NCBI GenBank assembly: GCA_964475145.1
Contig: CAYYVK010000007.1
Coordinates: 1-27,940, forward strand
Length of the DNA: 27,940 nucleotides
Reading direction: 5' to 3'
Origin: CAYYVK01 sp964475145
GTDB lineage: Archaea; Aenigmatarchaeota; Aenigmatarchaeia; CG10238-14; SCSR01
Shown here in pieces: positions 23,021-27,940 of this stretch. A program made the translations under genes and the position numbers. Within the stretch, counting starts at the first letter, position 1. Each line of letters begins with the position of its first letter. Under the pieces are notes generated by a model. That model was given only the letters and a program-made list of their open reading frames with translations. It was not told where the DNA came from and did no database searches.

Positions 23021-23635
23021 TCACACCTTTATTTCAACAGGCTTACTCATCGTTAATTTAAGCAGAACATTTTTTATGTTCCTCTTACCCTTCGGTAAGC
23101 GTGCTTCCAGATGCTTTAACAAACTTTCTATATTCTCGCAAATCTCCTCATCTTTCATATTTTCCTTTCCTATTACACATTGAATCGTTGGTGCGTTTTT
23201 AACAATAATTCTAACACTTTTCTTCAACTCTTCTATCATACTTTCTACATTTCCAGAGATTACTTTAGGCATCTTGTGTCTGGGAGCTAAAAACTGACCT
23301 AAATACTTTCCTATAAGTGGCATCATACTTGCTTCTGCTAAGAAAAAGTCTACATCCTTTATAAACTTTCTTGCAACTCTTTTATTTTTTGCCAGGTTTT
23401 CTACATCTTTACTTGTTAAGGTTTCACAATCTAAACCCTTCAGCGTATCTGAAAAAACGACAACCTTTACATCTCCTCTTCCGTGCGGCAGTACAAATTC
23501 TTCACTTATTTTGCTTTCTGGTTTTTTTACATCAAACTCTTTTAGGTTGACAATCAAATCAAAGCTTTGAATAAAGTTTCTTTTCTTAGAAACTTTTCGT
23601 AGTTCTTTAATAGCCTCTAATATTTTTGTGTTCAT
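23021..23635 (-). CDS. rpl1: Ribosomal protein L1
   Basis: 204 residues. L1 forms the mobile stalk at the E site and in many archaea represses its own operon by binding the mRNA. The conserved features are visible: FDLIVNLKEFDVKKPESKISEEFVLPHGRG, the central domain with DVDFFLAEASMMPLIGKYLG and LAPRHKMPKVI, and the return to domain I (ARLPKGKRNIKNVLLKLTM). The length is near the usual 210-220. A strong GGAGGG lies upstream. The 58-bp gap between L11 and L1 is the longest in the ribosomal part and could hold a regulatory site, but I cannot identify one. Confidence 0.96.
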   Translation of the reverse strand: MNTKILEAIKELRKVSKKRNFIQSFDLIVNLKEFDVKKPESKISEEFVLPHGRGDVKVVVFSDTLKGLDCETLTSKDVENLAKNKRVARKFIKDVDFFLAEASMMPLIGKYLGQFLAPRHKMPKVISGNVESMIEELKKSVRIIVKNAPTIQCVIGKENMKDEEICENIESLLKHLEARLPKGKRNIKNVLLKLTMSKPVEIKV

Positions 23636-23693
23636 TCTAACCCTCCTACCGAAGTAGTCAAACGGGTAAAAAGATTATTCGTTAGGTAATTAT

Positions 23694-23987
23694 TTAAGCT
23701 TTAATTATCTCGTCCCACTTCCCTTCTTCAACCTCTTTTATTACGTCTTTTGGTCTTTTATTTTCCACGAGTACCCCGTTCATAGAGTTACACGTCCCTA
23801 GAACCATTTTTACTATTTTTTTCAAATCTTTAACCAGCAATTCTTTTTGCTTTTCTTTTGCGATTTTAACGACTTGTTCCATACTTAGATTACCAACCGA
23901 AGTTTTGCCTTTACTCTTATCCTCTTCGGTAATTTTAGCAACTTCTATACCAAGCTCTTTAAGTATCAGCGCACTTGTTTTTGTCAC
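23694..23987 (-). CDS. rpl11: Ribosomal protein L11, C-terminal domain only
   Basis: 97 residues, starting with GTG at 23987 after GGTGA and overlapping the nusG stop by one base. From TKTSALILKELGIE through VGNLSMEQVVKIAKEKQ, LVKDLKKIVKMVLGTCNSMNGVLVE and the final EEGKWDEI it matches the C-terminal, 23S rRNA-binding domain of L11. Full archaeal L11 is about 160 residues. The N-terminal domain, with its PPLGPALGPLG-type loop, would have to be encoded upstream, but that DNA is the intact nusG gene. No alternative frame in the neighbourhood encodes it. The start falls exactly at the domain boundary, and initiation signals are good, so this seems to be a real half-length protein. Confidence 0.93.
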   Translation of the reverse strand: MTKTSALILKELGIEVAKITEEDKSKGKTSVGNLSMEQVVKIAKEKQKELLVKDLKKIVKMVLGTCNSMNGVLVENKRPKDVIKEVEEGKWDEIIKA

Positions 23988-24427
23988 TACTTTTTCACCT
24001 TCTCTAACACTTTAACAAGGTCTACAGAAACAGTAACAGGTATTGGGACAGTAACTTCTACAAGCTCTATTGTACACTCTCGTTTTATTTTGTTATATCT
24101 GACAACTTTGCCTTTTTCTCCTTTGAACGGACCACCTATTACTTCTACTAAGTCTCCAGTGTTTAATTCAATCTCAATTTCTTTTGGAGTTAAAAACTTT
24201 TTTATTTCTTCCACGCTTACAGGAGTTTTTATTATTCCGCGGACGTGCGGTATACCTTGGATACTTTTTTCTATATCCTCTATAACACCTTCGACAAAGA
24301 CGTACCCTTTAATTTCTTCCGGGTGGACGATTGCGCCTATGTTCAGGCCTAATGATTTTGTCTTAGCAGCTACAAGCTCAGCTACTATACTTTCCCTACC
24401 AACTACTGTTTTTATTGTGTATATCAA
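23987..24427 (-). CDS. nusG: Transcription elongation factor Spt5/NusG
   Basis: 146 residues. Spt5 binds the RNA polymerase clamp with Spt4 and keeps it closed during elongation. The NGN domain (1-85) contains IYTIKTVVGRESIVAELVA, GYVFVEGV and PHVRGIIK. The KOW domain (about 90-146) contains LNTGDLVEVIGGPFKGEKGKV. It starts with TTG, preceded by GGGTGAT in the end of secE; the normal archaeal MIYxVKT N-terminus supports this start. It lies in the classical archaeal secE-nusG-L11 order. Confidence 0.95.
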   Translation of the reverse strand: MIYTIKTVVGRESIVAELVAAKTKSLGLNIGAIVHPEEIKGYVFVEGVIEDIEKSIQGIPHVRGIIKTPVSVEEIKKFLTPKEIEIELNTGDLVEVIGGPFKGEKGKVVRYNKIKRECTIELVEVTVPIPVTVSVDLVKVLEKVKK

Positions 24428-24434
24428 AGAACTA

Positions 24435-24608
24435 TCACCCTATTAGTAAAACAGAGATTAGATAGATTATAAAACCTATCAATCCAACCAAACCAATTCC
24501 TATTGCACTAATTCTTATAGCATCTTTTAAATCTTCAAAACTGGGCCTTTTAGCTACTATTAGAACTCTTTTATAGTTTTCTAATTTTTCTTTTAATTTA
24601 ATCTCCAT
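24435..24608 (-). CDS. secE: Protein translocase subunit SecE/Sec61-gamma
   Basis: 57 residues, easily missed by length cut-offs. MEIKLKEKLENYKRVLIVAKRP is the amphipathic cytoplasmic helix and conserved ARKP-type turn. The segment SFEDLKDAIRISAIG leads into one C-terminal membrane helix (about 35-56), the standard Sec61-gamma layout. SecE clamps the two halves of SecY in the translocon. The ATG at 24608 has GGAGTGAG upstream and lies three bases after the ftsZ stop; nusG follows eight bases later. Confidence 0.94.
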   Translation of the reverse strand: MEIKLKEKLENYKRVLIVAKRPSFEDLKDAIRISAIGIGLVGLIGFIIYLISVLLIG

Positions 24609-24611
24609 ATC

Positions 24612-26807
24612 TCACTCCACAAAGTCTATTCCAAGAATCTTTTCTATATCTTTTTCTTTGGAACTTTTACCACCAAATACTTGGTGAGACTTGATGCCAG
24701 TCACTACTACTAGAGCTTTTATAGTATCTTCTAAAGATTTGTCTATCTGAACACCCCATATTATTTTTGCATCTGGAGAAAGCCTGTTAGCTACAGCTTC
24801 TGCTATTTGTTGAGATTCTCTTATTGTTATGTTTGGACCTCCAATCACATCTATTAAAGCACCAGTCGCACCATCAATATCAACGCTTAAGAGAGGGTTA
24901 TTTAATGCCTTTTCAACAGCTTCGATAGCTCTATTTTCTGTATCACTTTCTCCCATTCCTATCATTGCAAGTCCACCACATTCCATTATTGTGCGTAAGT
25001 CTGCAAAATCCAAGTTTACCAAGCCAGGCTTTGTTACAAGTTCTGTTATTCCTTTAACCGCATTTACCAATATCTCGTCGCATACTTTGAATGCTGTAGC
25101 TATAGAGACGTCAGGAACTATTTCTAAAAGTTTATCATTTGGTATTACTATAAGGGTATCTGTAACATTCTTTAAATTTTCTAATCCTTCTCTTGCGTTT
25201 AGCATTCTTTGTTTTCCTTCCATGGTAAAAGGAAGCGTTACTATTGCTACAGTTAATGCTCCTAACTTTTTTGCAACTTCAGCTATTATAGGTAAACTTC
25301 CTGTTCCAGTGTTATGAACAATAAAACCTTCTGCTACAAAGTTATGACTCCCTTCCACAGTTATATCATAAACTTCTCTTTCACCAACTTCTTTTACAGA
25401 TTTTATCCTACTAAACCCAAAAAATTTAAAGAATTCTGAGTTTGTAGGCCCACGATATCCGTATAGGAAGCCTATTCCTTCCCTTTCTCTTTCTTTTTCC
25501 AAATTTTTATCTAATCGGAAAAGTTGATAGATTCTTACATCCCAAAACGTAGCTCTGATTTTTTGTTTGGAGTGAGGCGGTTTAACTACTCTTATTCTTT
25601 TTCCAACATTACTAGCTCTCAGTCCCAAATAATTACACAGAGCTTTTAATTGTCTAATAAGTTTTTCACTCCTCATTTCAAATCTTAACTCTATCTTTTC
25701 TTTTCCGTTTTTATTTTTCTGTTTGTAATAATGTCCATCAGCATCGGCAAGACCAAGAATAAATTCTTTTTTATGAGTATTGGGGAGTTCAAACACCCAC
25801 GAAGGAATTTCTTTATCTCTTGCAGGTTTTTTCAATCCTAGTTTTTCTAGAAGTTCATATGCTTGCTTAGAGTTGGCATAGTAGCACTTCTCACCTTTTT
25901 TAACATCGATGCCAAATATTCTCTTTATAAGCTGGATATACTTTTTGTTTATACTATTTTTCTTAGAAGGTGAAAAACAAATTTTCCAACTATTTTTACT
26001 TCTGGTTATCCATCCGTCACCCAGCAAAAATCCAAATAATCGACAAAAATCTTTACTCAAATTATATTCTTGATGAGGCGAGGAAGATTTTATTTCAGGC
26101 ACTTTTCTTAGGGTGACAACTAAATCTCCAGGTTTTAACAATTCTACCGGCGTCCACTCCAATTTAAACTTAGAGAATCTACCTTTTTTATCTGGATTCA
26201 GTGGTACAACTTTTAGAAAAGGATGATCGTAAGAGGCTTTCAATTTGTAGTTTCTTGTCCTTATTTCAAAAGTTCTTTTCACTCCAGTCTTCATAGCAGC
26301 AAGTACCCTTCTTTTAACGAGAGACCCATTTTCTAAGGAATAAACAAAAGAATTAGGTTGAATAGAATCTATTCTTACTGGTCCTTCTGGGTTTGTATAT
26401 ACAAGTGAATCACCAGTTAAACAACCACCACCAAGTCCAGCCGTTAAAAAAACAAGGTCAGCTCCTTGCAAAGCCTTTTTAATGTCTTCTTTGTTTTCCT
26501 TTGCAGCTTCCATGCCAATCTTTGGGTTTGCACCTGCTCCTAATCCACCAGTTGTTTCTTTTCCTATCAAAACCTTTTTGTGCGCATCTGTATACAACAA
26601 GTCTTGTGCATCTGTGTTTACAGCTATAGTCTCAGCACCACTTATACCCACTTGCATAAGCCTGGTGATAGTATTGTTACCAGCTCCTCCAGCACCAACT
26701 ACTTTTATCTTTGTCTTTATCTTTTCTACAATCTGTAAAAGTTCTTCATCCTCTTTTAATTTTTCGGAAGTAGGCTTTTCTGAAAGATGTTTCAGCCCCA
26801 TAAACAT
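24612..26807 (-). CDS. ftsZ: Cell division GTPase FtsZ, containing an intein
   Basis: 731 codons, of which 371 are an intein, leaving a 360-residue FtsZ. The tubulin-like GTPase polymerises into the division ring. N-extein (1-128): a short charged leader, then KVVGAGGAGNN (nucleotide-binding start), AVNTDAQ and ADLVFLTAGLGGG. C-extein: TGTGSLPIIAEVAKKLG, TLPFTMEGKQRMLNA, IVIPNDKL, the T7 loop NLDFADLRTIM, GMGESDTENRA and LIDVIGGPNITI. The intein splits the GTP-binding signature GGGTGTG between its third and fourth residues, so FtsZ cannot bind GTP until splicing. Initiation may be at the first ATG or at Met3. secE follows three bases later. Confidence 0.97.
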   Translation of the reverse strand: MFMGLKHLSEKPTSEKLKEDEELLQIVEKIKTKIKVVGAGGAGNNTITRLMQVGISGAETIAVNTDAQDLLYTDAHKKVLIGKETTGGLGAGANPKIGMEAAKENKEDIKKALQGADLVFLTAGLGGGCLTGDSLVYTNPEGPVRIDSIQPNSFVYSLENGSLVKRRVLAAMKTGVKRTFEIRTRNYKLKASYDHPFLKVVPLNPDKKGRFSKFKLEWTPVELLKPGDLVVTLRKVPEIKSSSPHQEYNLSKDFCRLFGFLLGDGWITRSKNSWKICFSPSKKNSINKKYIQLIKRIFGIDVKKGEKCYYANSKQAYELLEKLGLKKPARDKEIPSWVFELPNTHKKEFILGLADADGHYYKQKNKNGKEKIELRFEMRSEKLIRQLKALCNYLGLRASNVGKRIRVVKPPHSKQKIRATFWDVRIYQLFRLDKNLEKEREREGIGFLYGYRGPTNSEFFKFFGFSRIKSVKEVGEREVYDITVEGSHNFVAEGFIVHNTGTGSLPIIAEVAKKLGALTVAIVTLPFTMEGKQRMLNAREGLENLKNVTDTLIVIPNDKLLEIVPDVSIATAFKVCDEILVNAVKGITELVTKPGLVNLDFADLRTIMECGGLAMIGMGESDTENRAIEAVEKALNNPLLSVDIDGATGALIDVIGGPNITIRESQQIAEAVANRLSPDAKIIWGVQIDKSLEDTIKALVVVTGIKSHQVFGGKSSKEKDIEKILGIDFVE
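25311..26423 (-). mobile_element. FtsZ intein with LAGLIDADG homing endonuclease
   Basis: 371 residues from Cys1 (codon 26423-26421) to Asn371 (25313-25311), followed by Thr as the first C-extein residue. Splicing motifs: block A CLTGDSLVY, block B SYDHPFL with His67, block F VYDITVEGSHNFVAEG, block G FIVHN. A two-motif endonuclease lies between: LFGFLLGDGW (129-138) and FILGLADADG (221-230), both with their acidic residue, so it may still cut an empty ftsZ allele. Cys1, penultimate His370, Asn371 and +1 Thr are all present, so splicing should work. The mobile unit invades a codon stretch that is nearly invariant among FtsZ genes. Confidence 0.95.
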
Positions 26808-26840
26808 CTGATATAACTTTTAGGAGACAAAAATAAATGT

Positions 26841-27500
26841 TTATTTATTGTAAACATCAATAAAAGAAATTTCTTTTATTTCTTCTACCCACTTAAAAAC
26901 AGTTTCAGCAATTATTTTTCTTAAGTTTGCTGGAAGATCCAAATGGTTCTTTATCTTAATTTGTGCAGAACCGTCGTCAATTTTAGTTTCTATAAAGTTA
27001 TTTTCTATACCAGTAAAATAGTTAATCACAGAACTAACTTTCTCTTTAACTTCTGTAATAATTTTTATTACTTCTATTTCGTATATTAGTGTTTTTCCAG
27101 CTAAGGGATGGTTAAAGTCTATCTTTACTCTTCCCCCGTCCACACTCAACACTCTGCCTCTGAAATTGTCCACACTTACATAACTACCTACTGTAGGTAC
27201 AGAATCTCTAAAAATAGATACTGGCACAGACTTTATGAGTGACTCTTTTCTTTCTCCAAAAGCTTCTTCGGGTTTTAGTTCCACTACTTTCTTTTCTCCA
27301 ACTTCCATTTTCCTCAAAACATCTTCTAAAGATTTAAGTATGAAACCACCACCAATTATCACAGGAACAGGACCATAATTTACTCTTGGATCATAAACTT
27401 TCTCTTCTTTCGCCTTTTCCTCGTTAGTTACATCAAAAACAATTCCAGTTTCTTTTATTCTACCAACATAATCTATTAATACAAAATCTCCGTCTTTCAC
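26841..27500 (-). CDS. FKBP-type peptidyl-prolyl isomerase, SlyD-like
   Basis: 219 residues, GTG start at 27500 after GGTGATT. It catalyses prolyl cis-trans isomerisation and usually acts as a folding helper. The FKBP part includes DFVLIDYVGRI, VFDVTNEEKA, GGGFILKSLEDVLRKMEVGE and the closing strands FNHPLAGKTLIYEIEVIKI. The chaperone-like insert is between EEAFGERKESLIKSVP and GGRVKIDF. An additional C-terminal domain of about 70 residues (from EVKEKVSSVINYFTG) is typical of long archaeal forms. It precedes ftsZ by 33 bp and may lead the long ftsZ-ribosomal transcript. Confidence 0.93.
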   Translation of the reverse strand: MKDGDFVLIDYVGRIKETGIVFDVTNEEKAKEEKVYDPRVNYGPVPVIIGGGFILKSLEDVLRKMEVGEKKVVELKPEEAFGERKESLIKSVPVSIFRDSVPTVGSYVSVDNFRGRVLSVDGGRVKIDFNHPLAGKTLIYEIEVIKIITEVKEKVSSVINYFTGIENNFIETKIDDGSAQIKIKNHLDLPANLRKIIAETVFKWVEEIKEISFIDVYNK

Positions 27501-27595
27501 GGAATCACCTTTTTAAGCATTACTACAATTTCGTGTAAAAGTTTAAATTCTTTACTGTAGTTAAAGATTTAAATTTTGTCATCCATAACAAAAGC
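27501..27595. promoter_or_regulatory. Divergent promoter region, FKBP / coiled-coil gene
   Basis: 95 bp, A+T-rich. On plus, AAGATTTAAATTTT (about 27564-27577) places a BRE/TATA-like element 20-30 bp before the ATG at 27596, fitting a leaderless transcript. On minus, AAGAATTTAAACTT (about 27553-27540) sits 40-53 bp before the GTG at 27500, leaving room for a short leader that contains the GGTGAT ribosome-binding site. The two elements are similar in sequence and oppositely oriented. Confidence 0.45.
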
Positions 27596-27940
27596 ATGTT
27601 CAACGGTAAAAATGATTGGAAAGAATATTTGAACGAAGAAGATAAGAAAATACTAGAAGAGCTAATAACAATCGCAAAAAGACACAGGTGTGCATACTCG
27701 CAAGCAGACGATGTAAAAATGGCTCAGCTTTGGTGTGCTCTTGTAGAGATGAAAAAAGAGTTAGACAATACTAAAGCATTGCTAGGAAAAGTAGAAGAGC
27801 CGTTCAAAGCTATAGTGGAAGTGGGAGAAGCTGAGAAAAAGAAGGCAATAGAAAGAATAATAACAGAGATAGTAAAACCAACAGATAAAGAAACACAAGA
27901 GGCTACAAGAAAGCTAGTAGAGAGCCTGATGAAATTTTAA
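27596..27940 (+). CDS. Hypothetical charged helical protein
   Basis: 114 residues; the stop codon is the last three bases of the window. The sequence is almost entirely helical and highly charged, with a likely coiled coil around MAQLWCALVEMKKELDNTKALLGKVEE and a second helical segment KKKAIERIITEIVKP. Two cysteines (in HRCAYS and LWCALV) do not form an obvious metal site. No signal peptide or membrane segment is visible. I do not recognise a family. Its own TATA-like element suggests independent, probably leaderless, transcription. Confidence 0.75.
   Translation: MFNGKNDWKEYLNEEDKKILEELITIAKRHRCAYSQADDVKMAQLWCALVEMKKELDNTKALLGKVEEPFKAIVEVGEAEKKKAIERIITEIVKPTDKETQEATRKLVESLMKF

Noticed and set aside
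23636..24434. Frameshift or split that could supply the missing L11 N-terminal domain
   Set aside because: The DNA upstream is an intact nusG followed directly by the L11 start, and the 58-bp gap after L11 is too short. No second frame shows the PPLGPALGP-type motif.
24829..25317. 162-codon plus-strand open frame opposite ftsZ
   Set aside because: Antisense to the conserved C-terminal FtsZ sequence; composition is that of a complementary-strand artefact.
1..27940. CRISPR array, insertion sequences, integrase, prophage or restriction and defence genes
   Set aside because: No regularly spaced repeats, transposase, integrase or defence-type domains were seen; the only mobile element supported is the intein.

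Overview
This window is from an archaeon with an AT-rich genome. The archaeal assignment rests on the ftsZ-secE-nusG-L11-L1-L10-L12 order, Nop5 with fibrillarin, a Hel308 helicase, Hjc, Kae1, family B and PolD-type polymerase parts, TrmI, and a tRNA with a small intron at 37/38. Reduced ribosomal proteins and a secreted Ig/propeller surface protein would suit a DPANN-type lineage, but that placement is a guess.

Layout. Positions 1-3001 (minus) hold a four-gene surface operon: three single-pass, pilin-like membrane proteins and a secreted propeller-like protein that runs off the left edge. SecD follows on plus (3068-4654) and converges on a minus-strand replication operon: winged helix, DP1-like subunit, PolB (8766-4651). 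An AT-rich intergenic region with repeated operator-like elements precedes that operon. Positions 9077-11967 carry a second winged-helix protein, a metallophosphoesterase, Hjc, a CBS/zinc-ribbon protein, ThpR and a PRC-barrel protein. Next come kae1 (minus), hel308 (plus), a tRNA-Pro(CGG), a winged-helix/DUF371 protein, trmI, htpX, a DUF131 protein, nop5-flpA (plus), two tiny genes, a DHH phosphoesterase and an HD hydrolase. A 100-N scaffold gap sits at 21821-21920. Right of it, one long minus-strand run (27500 to 21974) encodes an FKBP isomerase, intein-bearing FtsZ, SecE, NusG/Spt5, L11, L1, L10 and L12. A small coiled-coil gene ends exactly at the right edge.

Three points stand out. (1) kae1 looks broken by a TAA at codon 16, but an 18-nt segment containing that stop lies in a textbook bulge-helix-bulge. 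Canonical splicing restores the conserved GIEGTAHT motif, so this is very probably an archaeal intron in a protein-coding gene. (2) PolB ends in a zinc finger that resembles the C-terminal finger of the PolD large subunit. Its operon partner is a DP1-like subunit whose nuclease motifs are nearly all lost. This is the architecture of eukaryotic Pol alpha/delta/epsilon with their inactive B-subunits. (3) L11 is encoded only as its C-terminal rRNA-binding half and L10 lacks most of its stalk spine, so the ribosomal stalk base appears reduced. FtsZ also carries a 371-residue LAGLIDADG intein inside its GTP-binding signature.
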